Shown here piece after piece: positions 55,931-64,000 of a stretch of 64,000 bases of DNA (the stretch's first letter is position 1; each line of letters begins with the position of its first letter). The translations under genes were made by a program, and so were the position numbers. Source of the stretch: Candidatus Binatia bacterium (lineage in GTDB: Bacteria > Desulfobacterota > Binatia > UBA9968 > JAJDTQ01); assembly GCA_951813575.1 (NCBI GenBank), contig OX638375.1, positions 2,619,042 to 2,683,041 of the forward strand, written 5' to 3'. Under the pieces are notes generated by a model. That model was not told where the DNA came from. It searched no databases and saw only the letters and a program-made list of their open reading frames with translations.

Positions 55931-56150
55931 GCGTCGAACGCTCCGCTTTCAGATTGCGCACCCACCCGATGATATCGACGTTGCGCTCGCGTAGAGAGGT
56001 CTGTAACTGGTCGAGGGCATTGAGCGCCGTACTCGAGTTCCGGGCATCTCTGTTTGCCGCCATCCGAATGGCGCGTCGCACCACTTCGGATTTTGACACA
56101 CGCCAGCGTTGCGCCAACGTCTCAAGCGCTCGTACGGGGGAGGGGGCCAA
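55899..56150 (-). CDS. Ribbon-helix-helix (CopG-like) protein, possible orphan antitoxin
   Basis: Reading from TTG 56150, the protein (83 aa) contains ALETLAQRWRVSKSEVVRRA, a good helix-helix part of an RHH DNA-binding domain, then a polar C-terminus. The preceding beta strand is poor and no ribosome site is visible; in-frame codons upstream (VTKCDFLAPSPV) may belong to the original N-terminus, so the start is uncertain or decayed. It overlaps the 3' end of the glycerate kinase gene by 32 bp on the opposite strand. No toxin gene is adjacent. Confidence 0.5.
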   Translation of the reverse strand: MAPSPVRALETLAQRWRVSKSEVVRRAIRMAANRDARNSSTALNALDQLQTSLRERNVDIIGWVRNLKAERSTLRRSARPGSR

Positions 56151-56163
56151 AAAATCGCATTTG

Positions 56164-56523
56164 GTGACACCCGGATTCGCACTTGACGACGAACGAAAGA
56201 TCGAGCTGCGACGGGAGTATCGGTTTCACGACTACACCGGGCGCGGCAAACAGGGGTTCGACGTGGTTGTGGCGGTTGCCTGGGAACTTGGCCGCCGAGG
56301 AGTCGGATTCGAGGCGGTTGTCGACGGGGAACCGGTGCTGGAAGGCGACACGACCTACTCGGAATTGGCCGTCCGCACCGCCGATGTCGAAAACACCACG
56401 GACACGCTTTGCAGGGCCGCGATGGAAAAGATCGGAGCCCTCTCCAAGGCTAGCAACGTCGGTAGTACCAACCGCGCGCCGCGCTCTACACCAACCGCAC
56501 CCCGAACTCCTCCCGCCCGGTAA
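56164..56523 (+). CDS. Hypothetical protein, weakly supported
   Basis: A frame opening at GTG 56164 gives LRREYRFHDYTGRGKQGFDV and then VVAVAWELGRRGVGFEAVVD, with balanced composition unlike a shadow frame. I recognise no family. It overlaps the 3' end of selD on the opposite strand, and its last ~30 residues look non-coding, so it may be a fragment. Between 55931 and 56485 this and the RHH frame are the only candidates. Confidence 0.3.
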   Translation: MTPGFALDDERKIELRREYRFHDYTGRGKQGFDVVVAVAWELGRRGVGFEAVVDGEPVLEGDTTYSELAVRTADVENTTDTLCRAAMEKIGALSKASNVGSTNRAPRSTPTAPRTPPAR

Positions 56524-57535
56524 CATGCCCGACGATGGTAGCGGACGGCACGTCGCGGTCCACCAGCGCCTTGACCATCGCTTCGCCGTCCTTCTCGGCC
56601 ACGGCGATGAGCAAGCCACCGGAGGTCTGGGGGTCGAGGGCGACTTCGGCCAGGGCCTCGGAGACGCTGTCTTCGATGACGGTCTTGCCGTCGAGGTACT
56701 CGCGGTTGCGCTTGCAGCCGCCGGTGAGGTTGCCGCCGGCCTCGGCGAGCTCGGCGACATCTTGAAACACGGGCAGCCGGGCGGCTTCGAAGACCATGCT
56801 GACGTTGCCGTCGAGGGTCATCTCCAGGCCGTGCCCCAGCAGGCCGTAGCCGGTGATGTCCGAGCAGGCGTGGACGTCGTAGTCCTTCATGACCGCGGCG
56901 GCGTACTTGTTGAGAGTGGCCATGGACGCCACCGCCTGGTCGATGCTGGCTTGGGAGGCGTTGCCGCGCTTCAAGGCGGTGGTGGCGATGCCGGTTCCCA
57001 GGGGCTTGGTGAGGACCAGCACGTCGCCTTCCTTGGCGCCGATGTTGCGCAGGATGCGGTCGGGGTGGACGGTGCCGGTCACCGCCAGCCCGTACTTGAT
57101 CTCCTCGTCGATGATGGAGTGGCCGCCCACGATGACCGCGCCGGCCTCGATGACCTTGTCGGCGCCGCCCCGCAGCACCTCGCCGAGGACCTCGATCTCC
57201 ATCTTCCCCTTGGGGAAGCAGACGATGTTGAGGGCGGTGGCGGGCTCCCCGCCCATGGCATAGACGTCGCTGAGCGAGTTGGTGGCGGCGATCTGGCCGA
57301 ACATGTACGGGTTGTCGACGATGGGCGTGAAGAAGTCCACCGTGTTGACGATGGCCAGGTCGGGACGCAACTGGAAAACGCCGGCGTCGTCAGCGGTCTC
57401 GGTTCCTACGAGCAGCTCCGGGGATGCGAACTTGGGAAGTTGGTGCAGGACCTGCACCAGGTCGGCGGGGCCGAGCTTGGCCGCTCAGCCGGCGGCCTTG
57501 ACTTCCTGGGTCAGCCGGATGGCTTCCATGGACAT
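56486..57535 (-). CDS. selD: Selenide, water dikinase, selenocysteine-containing (UGA at codon 17)
   Basis: SelD, 349 aa, makes selenophosphate from selenide and ATP. The true start is ATG 57535 with AAGGAG six bases upstream; the protein begins MSMEAIRLTQEVKAAG, then an in-frame TGA (57485-57487), then AAKLGPADLVQVLHQLPKF. The TGA is codon 17, the position of catalytic C17 in E. coli SelD, so it is read as selenocysteine. Other landmarks: DDAGVFQL, VDFFTPIVDNP, GGHSI, and DPQTSGGLL near the C-terminus. Automated callers would start it at 57457 and lose the active site. Downstream of selA and selB in one operon. Confidence 0.95.
57449..57487 (-). promoter_or_regulatory. UGA codon with SECIS-like hairpin in selD
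   Basis: From the UGA at 57487-57485, 21 nt of spacer is followed by GACCTG-GTG-CAGGTC (57463-57449), a perfect 6-bp stem with a 3-nt GUG loop whose apex is about 29 nt from the UGA, within the range of bacterial SECIS elements recognised by SelB. An overlapping alternative hairpin (57442-57458) competes, so the exact fold is not certain. Confidence 0.6.
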
Positions 57536-57573
57536 TGGGGACTCCTTCGGACCGTTTCCGGTCTTGTTGGCAA

Positions 57574-59484
57574 TCAGTTTCTCCCCGGCTTGAGCTTCCT
57601 GACATCGCCCACCCGCATGGTCACGCCGGTGCGGTCGAAGTGCTCCAGCACGGGGATCGTGTACTTGCGGCTCGACTGCAGGATGTCCCTGAAGGTGGCC
57701 GCGCTCATCTCCTCGTGGGTCTCGAAGTAGCTATATAAATCGCCCTTGATCCTGTCAATGGAAGCCTTGAGATAGTAGAGCTCCGTGGTCACCCGGACCA
57801 CCTCTCCCTGCCGTTCCATGACCCGGATGACCTCGTTGAGCTTCGGCCGCTCCACTCCCACGGCCTTCTCGATCTCCTTCAGGTAGGGCGGGGCGAGCGG
57901 GTTCCTGGCCAGGGCGGCGGCGATCTCGGCGGAAAGGGACTTCTCCCGCGCCCCCAGCTCCACCCGGTGGTCCGGCAGGCGCAGGTGGTTGCCGTCCCGG
58001 ACGCATACGCCCTCGGCCGCCAGCAGGTCCGCCAGGTCGCGGAACAGCCGCGCCGAAACGCCGGCGGCGAGTCTCGCCCGGACCTCCTCCAGGTCCATGC
58101 CCGGCGCCAGCGGATGGCCCTTGTGAAACGCCTCCAGGGCCGAACGGAGGCGCTCCCGGAAACCGTTCCACTTGTCCTCGGTTGTGTAGACTCGCTCCCG
58201 CTCGGAATCGAAGGAGCGGAGCCCCTCGGTCTGCTCGAGCCAGTCGCGCGTCTCGTCCCGCTTCAGGTTGAGGAACTGGCAGATGGCATCGACACCGGTG
58301 GCCAGGCTGGCGTCCCCGTCCAGGAAGCCCCGGACCCTCTCCGGCGTGTCGCCCTCGCGCAGGGTCCGAAGCCGCTCCTCGACGTCCTGTTCCCGGCGCC
58401 GGTGCCGCCGCGCCCGTGGGTCCACGACCTCGCCGCCGCCCAGGGTCTTTTGCGCGGTCTCGTCCCGCACGATGAAATGATCGCCGCGCATGACCAGCAG
58501 CGGCTCGGTCAGCAGCACCTGGCAGTAGGCCGTCTCCTTGGGCTCCACCTTCTCGATGTCCCCCAGGAAGATGAGCTTCCCCATGCGCTCGGCGGTCCCC
58601 AGGTGGATGCGCACGCGCTGGTGGTTCTTGATTCCCTTGGCGGCCGCGGGCCGCACCTCCAGGTGTGCGTCGAACCGGGTCGACGCCAGGGTCAGTTCCT
58701 CGTGACAGATCATGTGGCCGCGTTCCAGGGCGCCGCGGTCCTGGCCGGTGAGGTTCAGGGCCACGCGCTGGCCCCAGCCCGCGGACTCCACCGACTGCCC
58801 GTGCACCTGAATGCTGCGTACCCGGAACTTCTGGCCGCCGGGCACCGCGTGGACGTGGTCGCCGGTGCGCACCTCGCCGGCCAGTCCGGTGCCGGTGACG
58901 ATGACCCCGTGGCCCTGGAGCACGAACACCCGGTCCACCGGCAGGCGGAAGAAGCCGCTGGGGGCCGGCCGGTCGATGCGTTCCAGGATTTCGACGATGC
59001 CGGTCCGGACCTTCTCCAGCCCTTCACCCGAGACCGCCGAGAAGTGCGCCACCCGGGAGCCTTCCAGCGCGGTCTCGAAGGTCAGGATCTCGATCTCTTC
59101 CTCCACCTCCCGCACCCGCGCCTCGGACACCAGGTCCACCTTGGTGATGACGAACAGGGCGGTACGCACGCCCAGGAGATGGACGATGTCCAGGTGCTCC
59201 TCGGTCTGCGGCATGACGCCGTCGTCCGCGGCCACCGTGAACAGCACCATATCGATGCCGTGGGCGCCTGCGAGCATGTTCCGGATGAAGCGCTCGTGCC
59301 CGGGCACGTCGACGATGCCCGCCTCGCTGCCGTCCGGCAGCGCCAGGTGGGCGAAACCCAGGTCGATGGAGATGCCGCGCTCCTTCTCCTCCTTGAGGCG
59401 GTCGGTGTCCTTGCCGGTGAGGGCCTTGATGAGGCTCGTCTTGCCGTGGTCGATGTGACCGGCGGTGCCGATGATGTAGGGCAT
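57574..59484 (-). CDS. selB: Selenocysteine-specific elongation factor SelB
   Basis: 636-aa GTPase delivering Sec-tRNA to UGA codons. G1 GHIDHGKTSL (~9-18), G3 DVPGHERF (~58-65), G4 TKVD in place of NKxD, as usual for SelB. Two beta-barrel domains follow, and the C-terminal ~250 residues are winged-helix repeats that bind the SECIS RNA (PPYLKEIEKAVGVERPKLNE region; YSYFETHEEMSAATFRDILQ). Full family length. Lies 22 bp after selA and 38 bp before selD. Confidence 0.97.
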   Translation of the reverse strand: MPYIIGTAGHIDHGKTSLIKALTGKDTDRLKEEKERGISIDLGFAHLALPDGSEAGIVDVPGHERFIRNMLAGAHGIDMVLFTVAADDGVMPQTEEHLDIVHLLGVRTALFVITKVDLVSEARVREVEEEIEILTFETALEGSRVAHFSAVSGEGLEKVRTGIVEILERIDRPAPSGFFRLPVDRVFVLQGHGVIVTGTGLAGEVRTGDHVHAVPGGQKFRVRSIQVHGQSVESAGWGQRVALNLTGQDRGALERGHMICHEELTLASTRFDAHLEVRPAAAKGIKNHQRVRIHLGTAERMGKLIFLGDIEKVEPKETAYCQVLLTEPLLVMRGDHFIVRDETAQKTLGGGEVVDPRARRHRRREQDVEERLRTLREGDTPERVRGFLDGDASLATGVDAICQFLNLKRDETRDWLEQTEGLRSFDSERERVYTTEDKWNGFRERLRSALEAFHKGHPLAPGMDLEEVRARLAAGVSARLFRDLADLLAAEGVCVRDGNHLRLPDHRVELGAREKSLSAEIAAALARNPLAPPYLKEIEKAVGVERPKLNEVIRVMERQGEVVRVTTELYYLKASIDRIKGDLYSYFETHEEMSAATFRDILQSSRKYTIPVLEHFDRTGVTMRVGDVRKLKPGRN

Positions 59485-59506
59485 GGCGTTGGCGGCGCGG
59501 CGCGCG

Positions 59507-60910
59507 TCAGAGCGGCCGTTGCCGGTCCGGGAGGTTGGGCACCAGCGATTCCGGGTCGCCCGCGCTCCTCAGGTCGAGGATGAAGCGGTCGCTGTTGATG
59601 CGGCCGATCACCGACGGTTCGGCGCCGCGGAAGACGCGCGCCACGTCTTCGGCGGTCATGCCGCGGCCGCTCACGGCGATGCCCTTGCTCGGGATCTCCT
59701 CGGTGGGGAGGGCGCCGCTGCCGATCTGGCAGGTGGATTCCACCAGCTCCACCTCGTAGTCCGGACCCAGCCGGTCCCGCAGCAGCGGCAGTACCCTCCG
59801 GCCGCCTTCCGTGATCTCGCCGAGGGGGCGGCTGAAGGCCCGCAGGGTCGGAATCTCGTTCAGCAGTTCGGGGGACTGCACGTAGCTCCGGAGCGTCGCC
59901 TCCAGCGCCGCCAGGGTGAGCTTGTCGCAGCGCAGGGCGCGCTTGAGCGGATTGCGGTTCATGCGCTCGATCCAGCCCTGTGTGCCGGCCACGAGCCCCG
60001 CCTGGGGTCCGCCGAGGATCTTGTCGCCGCTGAAGGTGACCACGTCCGCGCCCATGGCCACGCGCTCCGCCACCAGCGGCTCCCGGGGCAGCCCCAGCTT
60101 CGAGAGGTCCACCAGCGCGCCGCTGCCCAGGTCCTCCATCACCGGCACCTCCCGCTCCCGGCCGATGGCCACCAGGTCCTTGAGCTCCACCTCCGCGGCG
60201 AAGCCCACCACCCGGTAGTTGCTGGTGTGCACCTTGAGTAGCAGCCCGGTGTTCTCGTCGATGGCCTCGGCGTAGTCCCGCGGGTGGGTGCGGTTGGTGG
60301 TGCCGACCTCACGGAGCACGGCGCCGCTCTTGGCCATGACCTCCGGGATCCGGAACGAGCCGCCGATCTCGATGAGCTCGCCGCGGGACACGATGACGTG
60401 CTTGCCTTCGGCCAGGGAGTTGAGCCCCAGCAGCACGGCCGCGGCGTTGTTGTTCACCACCGCCGCGGCTTCGGCCCCGGTCAGCTCCCGGAGCAGCGAC
60501 TCGATGGCGTCCTCCCGCTGGCCGCGCTTGCCCCGGTGGAGGTCGAACTCCAGGTTGACCGGGTGGCGGGCGGCGAGGCTCGCAGCTTCCGCCGCGGCCT
60601 CCGAAAGCAGCGCCCGTCCCAGGTTGGTATGGAGGATGGTGCCGGAAGCGTTCACCACCCGGACCATGCCCGGGCGGGCGGCCCGGGCGAGCTTCTTTTC
60701 CAGGTCCGTTATGATAGATTCGTCCTGCAGCCGGTCGGACGGAAGTCCGTGGCCGGCCTTGATGGCCTGCCTCAATTCGTCGATGAGGTCGCGGAGGGTT
60801 TCCGTCACGAACGGCCGGCTGAACCGCTCCAGCAGCGGCGCCGCGGCGGGGTGGCTCATGACGCGGTCCACGGAGGGCAGCTCACGCAGCAGGTTCGTTT
60901 CCGGTTTCAT
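59507..60910 (-). CDS. selA: L-seryl-tRNA(Sec) selenium transferase SelA
   Basis: 467-aa PLP enzyme converting Ser-tRNA(Sec) to Sec-tRNA(Sec). The N-terminus (LRELPSVDRVMSHP) and NASGTILHTNLGRALL (~87-102) are diagnostic. PLP lysine K297 in SGDKILGGPQAG, matching E. coli K295. Start taken as ATG 60910; an upstream GTG at 60937 with GAAGGG nearby is possible. First gene of selA-selB-selD. The tRNA gene selC is not visible here. Confidence 0.96.
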   Translation of the reverse strand: MKPETNLLRELPSVDRVMSHPAAAPLLERFSRPFVTETLRDLIDELRQAIKAGHGLPSDRLQDESIITDLEKKLARAARPGMVRVVNASGTILHTNLGRALLSEAAAEAASLAARHPVNLEFDLHRGKRGQREDAIESLLRELTGAEAAAVVNNNAAAVLLGLNSLAEGKHVIVSRGELIEIGGSFRIPEVMAKSGAVLREVGTTNRTHPRDYAEAIDENTGLLLKVHTSNYRVVGFAAEVELKDLVAIGREREVPVMEDLGSGALVDLSKLGLPREPLVAERVAMGADVVTFSGDKILGGPQAGLVAGTQGWIERMNRNPLKRALRCDKLTLAALEATLRSYVQSPELLNEIPTLRAFSRPLGEITEGGRRVLPLLRDRLGPDYEVELVESTCQIGSGALPTEEIPSKGIAVSGRGMTAEDVARVFRGAEPSVIGRINSDRFILDLRSAGDPESLVPNLPDRQRPL

Positions 60911-60974
60911 CGGTTCGTGACGCAGGACCCCCAACACTAACCCTTCGCCGGGGTAGACGCAAATCTCGCCACAC

Positions 60975-62177
60975 GTGACACCATCCCCCTCACCGCCGTC
61001 CCGGCGTTGGTTCTATCTGTTCATCGCCACGCTGTCGCAGACGGCGATGTCGACCATCCACATGGGCATCCCGACCGTGGTGCCGCTCATTCAGGCGGAG
61101 CTGGGGCTGAACCTCACCGAGGTCGGGGTCCTGGTTTCCATGATCAACGTGGGGGTGGTGGCCGCGGTGCTGGGCATGGGCAAGGCCGCCGACCGCTATG
61201 GCGAGCGGCGCATCATCGGCTACGGCACCGCGGCCTGCGGCCTGCTGGTCCTGACCGTCCACTTCGCCGGCGGCTTCATCGGACTGTTGGTGGTGTTCCT
61301 GCTCCTGGGGGTGCCGGTGGCCACCAGCACGCCGGCCGGCAGCAAGGCGGTGGCGGGATGGTTCCCGGACCGCGAGCGCGGCATGGCCATGGGCGTGCGG
61401 CAGACCGGCATTCCCGCGGGCGGCACCATCGGAGCGCTCACGCTGCCCGCCATGGGGCTGGTATTCGGCTGGCGCTGGGCGTTGTCCTTGGTGGGCGTGG
61501 TCACCATCCTTGCCGGGCTGATGGTCCTGGTCTGCTACAAGGAGCCCGACCGGCCTCCGGCGGCGGCCGGCGCCGCTCCCGCGGGCGGGCTCAAGGACAT
61601 CGTCCGCCACGGGGAAATCTGGGCGGCGGCGTTCTATGCCTCGGTGCTGGCCGGGTGCCAGTGGTGCTACATCAGCTACATCGAGTTGTATCTCACCGAG
61701 CACATTTCCTACCCGCTGGTGTTCGCCGCCCACCTGCTGGCGGTGGGTCAGGCCTGCGGCGGCACCGGCCGCATCGTCTTCGGCATCGTCAGTGACCGGG
61801 TCTTCTTCGGCCGCCGCGTACCCGTGCTGGTCATGCTGGGGGTCCTCGGCGCCGTCGCCGGCGTGGCCACGGCCTTGCTTTCGCCCGGCTTGCCCACGTG
61901 GCTGGTGGCGGTGGTGGTAACCCTCCTCGGCCTCGGCACCATGAGCTGGCAGGGTTTGTATCTTGCCCTGGTCGCCAAGATCGCCGGCACCCGCGTCGCC
62001 GGCGTCGCCATCGGCATGACCAACACCGTGGCATTCGTGGGGGTGGTGGTGCTGCCGCCGATCTTCGGCTCCATCGCGGACTACACCCAGTCCTACGAGA
62101 TGGCCTGGATCGCCATGGTGATCGCCATCGCGTTGCCGCTGCCGTTCCTCTGGAGAGTCAGGGAGGACTCCCTGTAG
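60975..62177 (+). CDS. Major facilitator superfamily transporter
   Basis: 400-aa permease with about 12 hydrophobic segments. The loop 2-3 motif is KAADRYGERRIIGYG (~70-84), typical of MFS, and GVRQTGIPAGGTIGAL (~140) is typical of the NreB/CynX/oxalate-formate antiporter-like branch. GTG start 60975, divergent from selA with 64 bp between. Substrate unknown; no link to selenium is evident. Confidence 0.9.
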   Translation: MTPSPSPPSRRWFYLFIATLSQTAMSTIHMGIPTVVPLIQAELGLNLTEVGVLVSMINVGVVAAVLGMGKAADRYGERRIIGYGTAACGLLVLTVHFAGGFIGLLVVFLLLGVPVATSTPAGSKAVAGWFPDRERGMAMGVRQTGIPAGGTIGALTLPAMGLVFGWRWALSLVGVVTILAGLMVLVCYKEPDRPPAAAGAAPAGGLKDIVRHGEIWAAAFYASVLAGCQWCYISYIELYLTEHISYPLVFAAHLLAVGQACGGTGRIVFGIVSDRVFFGRRVPVLVMLGVLGAVAGVATALLSPGLPTWLVAVVVTLLGLGTMSWQGLYLALVAKIAGTRVAGVAIGMTNTVAFVGVVVLPPIFGSIADYTQSYEMAWIAMVIAIALPLPFLWRVREDSL

Positions 62178-62353
62178 GCCGTATCCGCTGTCATGGGCTT
62201 CTTCCAAGGCTCCCGTGTCGTGCGTCCATCGGTGGCATCAAATGGGCCGATCCTTCGAAGAACTTCTCCCCTCCCGGGGGCCGGCGGCAGACAGAAATGT
62301 TGGCTGGAAATGTGTGCCCGTTCAGCATATTCTGCTTGGGGGAGACGGCTGCC

Positions 62354-63562
62354 ATGAGATTGGACGACGCAAGACTGGAACACATCCTGGATCAAGGAGA
62401 GAGTTTTCGGGTTGACTACAAGGAAAGATTGGACGGCAGTGCCGTCACGAGCATTCGTGAGGCTGTCTGCTCCTTCGCCAACGACTTGCCGGGCTCCGAT
62501 CAACCCGGTGTCATTTTTGTGGGGGTCGGGGATGATGGGGAACCGACCGGGCTGAACATTACCGATCAAATGCTGACGCAACTCAGCGACATCAAGACAG
62601 ACGGGAACATTGTACCGCCGCCGTCCATGTTCGTGGAGAAGCGGAGGCTGAAGGGAACGGAAGTCGCCGTCGTTACTGTCCTGCCGTCGGATTCTCCCCC
62701 TGTCCGCTACAAAGGGGCCATCCACGTACGAAGCGGGCCTCGAAGGAGCATTGCGACTCCGCAGGATGAGCGTATTCTCAACGAGAGACGGCGCGGCCAC
62801 GCACTTCCGTTCGATATTCAGCCTGTTCCGGGCGCCACCGTCTCCGATATGAGCATACGGCGCTTCGAAGAAGAATACCTCCCCGGTGCCTTCAGTGTGG
62901 AGACGCTCGAAGCCAATGAGCGGAGCCCCAAACAACGCCTTGCCACAACAAAGATGATTGCTTCCGTCGATGGCTCGACAGCCACGGTGTTGGGCCTCCT
63001 GGTGCTGGGAAAACGACCACGCGACTTTATCTCCAACTCTTATGTGGAATTCTTGCGCATCGGCGGCACCGAGCTATCGGCTCCCATCATCGACCATGAG
63101 ACCATCGATGGGACGATTTCCGAGATACTGCGGCGACTCGATGACAAGATGAAGGCGCACATCAGCACCGGTGTCGACCTCACGAGTTCAGACAAGGAAC
63201 GTCGGGAATCGACCTATCCTCTCGCGGCCCTCCAGCAATTGGCCCGCAATGCGGTCATGCACCGGGCCTACGAGGCCACCAACGCTCCGGTTCGCCTCAC
63301 CTGGTTCAACGACCGCATCGAAATCCATAATCCGGGCGGCGCGTTCGGAGTCGTCACGCGGGAGAACTTCGGGCGTCCCGGCGTGACCGACTACCGTAAC
63401 CCGAACCTGGCGGACGCGATGAAGGTCATGGGTTTCGTTCAACGATTCGGCGTCGGCATTGCTACGGCGAAAAGAGAGCTGAGAGAAAACGGCAACGCCG
63501 AACCGGAGTTCGTGGTCGAGGACACGTTCGTACACGCGATCATCCGAGGACGCGCATCGTGA
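62354..63562 (+). CDS. AlbA_2 (Schlafen-type) DNA-binding / HATPase domain protein
   Basis: 402 aa. N-terminal AlbA_2 domain: ESFRVDYKERLDGSAVTSI (~15-35) and GVIFVGVGDDGEPTGLNI (~52-69); middle winged-helix-like region; C-terminal HATPase_c_4-like part with LARNAVMHRAYEATNAPVRL (~303-322) and IEIHNPGGAFGVV. Proteins of this class are annotated as transcriptional regulators but several sit in defence or mobile-element loci. ATG 62354 is chosen. The last codons overlap the ParA-like gene (GTGA), so the two proteins are made together. Confidence 0.82.
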   Translation: MRLDDARLEHILDQGESFRVDYKERLDGSAVTSIREAVCSFANDLPGSDQPGVIFVGVGDDGEPTGLNITDQMLTQLSDIKTDGNIVPPPSMFVEKRRLKGTEVAVVTVLPSDSPPVRYKGAIHVRSGPRRSIATPQDERILNERRRGHALPFDIQPVPGATVSDMSIRRFEEEYLPGAFSVETLEANERSPKQRLATTKMIASVDGSTATVLGLLVLGKRPRDFISNSYVEFLRIGGTELSAPIIDHETIDGTISEILRRLDDKMKAHISTGVDLTSSDKERRESTYPLAALQQLARNAVMHRAYEATNAPVRLTWFNDRIEIHNPGGAFGVVTRENFGRPGVTDYRNPNLADAMKVMGFVQRFGVGIATAKRELRENGNAEPEFVVEDTFVHAIIRGRAS

Positions 63563-64000
63563 ACATCCCCGTTCTGACATTTTTCAACAACAAGGGAGGC
63601 GTCGGGAAAACGTCCCTTGTCTACCACTTGGCCTGGATACTTTCACAGATGGGGCATCGAGTTCTTGCTTGCGATCTGGACCCGCAGGCCAACCTGTCCG
63701 CCGCGTTCCTCAACGAAGACCAACTGGAAGGGCTGTGGGACGGAGAGGATGGCGGCAAGACGATTTTCAAGAGTGTCAAACCGCTGTTGGAGGTAGGCGA
63801 CCTGGTGCGTCCCGTGCTTCAGCAAATCACACCGGAACTCAGCCTGATACCTGGCGATCTGGCCCTGTCCGGGTTCGAGGACACGTTGTCCGGGGAGTGG
63901 CCGAATGCGCTCGGCTCAGGCAACCTGCATCGTCCGTTTCGGATTCTCACGTCGTTCTGGACCGTGATGCAAGCGGGTGCGAAGGACATGGAGGCCACCG
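63559..64000 (+). CDS. ParA-family ATPase, truncated by the window end
   Basis: GTG 63559 (GTGA overlap with the preceding stop) begins NIPVLTFFNNKGGVGKTSLV, the deviant Walker A (KGGVGKTS) of ParA/MinD ATPases, followed by ACDLDPQANLSAAFL (Walker A'). 147 codons are visible before the window ends. ParA-like proteins move DNA or protein cargo; no ParB or centromere site is seen. Coupling with an AlbA_2/HATPase protein is not a plasmid partition arrangement I recognise. Confidence 0.88.
   Translation, partial: MNIPVLTFFNNKGGVGKTSLVYHLAWILSQMGHRVLACDLDPQANLSAAFLNEDQLEGLWDGEDGGKTIFKSVKPLLEVGDLVRPVLQQITPELSLIPGDLALSGFEDTLSGEWPNALGSGNLHRPFRILTSFWTVMQAGAKDMEAT

Noticed and set aside
57449..57457. 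SelD start at 57457 (323-aa version)
   Set aside because: It discards the catalytic N-terminus. The conserved sequence continues through the in-frame UGA to ATG 57535, which has a ribosome site.
60938..60974. selC (tRNA-Sec) searched for near selA
   Set aside because: The gap between selA and the MFS gene is far too short and no tRNA-like fold was seen elsewhere in the intergenic regions.
61898..62353. N-terminal extension of the AlbA_2 protein into the MFS gene
   Set aside because: It overlaps the transporter in another frame and lacks domain content; ATG 62354 precedes the conserved domain by a normal distance.

Overview
This is a GC-rich bacterial chromosome segment. It combines a proteobacterial-style type I-E CRISPR-Cas locus, a selABD operon, an inositol catabolic operon with its own sugar ABC transporter, and many aromatic/amide-type hydrolases plus a tripartite-tricarboxylate (Bug) solute receptor. 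That mix fits a metabolically versatile soil, sediment or host-associated organism of the deltaproteobacterial grade (Desulfobacterota, Tectomicrobia or Binatota-like) or an environmental alphaproteobacterium. The sequence alone cannot decide which, and no rRNA or tRNA was seen.

Layout. 1-1.1 kb: ABC exporter ATPase and a broken mazF remnant. 1.1-11.1 kb (minus): myo-inositol catabolism (SBP, permease, ATPase, iolC-DUF2090, then iolD, iolE, iolB, iolG), with most junctions being 4-nt start/stop overlaps; a repeat-rich 484-bp gap splits it between iolC and iolD. 11.3-13.9 kb: divergent Gfo/Idh oxidoreductase, a WYL regulator and a small frameshifted exported protein. 13.9-22.5 kb (plus): cas3, cas8e, cse2, cas7e, cas5e, cas6e, cas1e, cas2e. 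22.46-28.2 kb: a leader with a perfect IHF consensus and an array of 59 repeats/58 spacers on an exact 61-bp period, interrupted inside repeat 39 by a complete 2,116-bp IS21-family element with a 6-bp target duplication. 28.2-30 kb: DEDD-type RNase H-fold exonuclease starting just after the last repeat, then an antitoxin (Phd) remnant in frame with an exported TPR protein.

30-38.3 kb: katA/oxyR divergent pair, a Cu/heavy-metal P1B ATPase with two YHS domains, a large alpha/beta hydrolase, a THI5/SsuA-like protein and a MOSC protein. 38.6-41.8 kb: a 1,047-residue orphan protein (zinc finger, SF1 helicase, C-terminal DUF559/Vsr-like nuclease), a good defence candidate. 41.9-55.9 kb: scattered catabolic genes (LigJ-like hydratase, HpcH aldolase, nitroreductase, two amidohydrolases, dienelactone hydrolase), accBC, Bug receptor, EamA exporter, glycerate kinase. 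56.5-60.9 kb (minus): selA-selB-selD, where SelD itself has an in-frame UGA (Sec17) followed by a SECIS-like hairpin. 61-64 kb: MFS transporter, then an AlbA_2/HATPase protein coupled to a ParA-like ATPase that runs off the window.

Three diverged copies of a ~102-bp palindromic element lie in intergenic gaps; two of them are flanked by tandem arrays made from the element's own termini. I found no wholly unknown multigene system that I can prove. The strongest candidates for something new are the array-interrupting IS with the downstream exonuclease, the orphan helicase-nuclease, the AlbA_2-ParA pair, and the palindromic element family.
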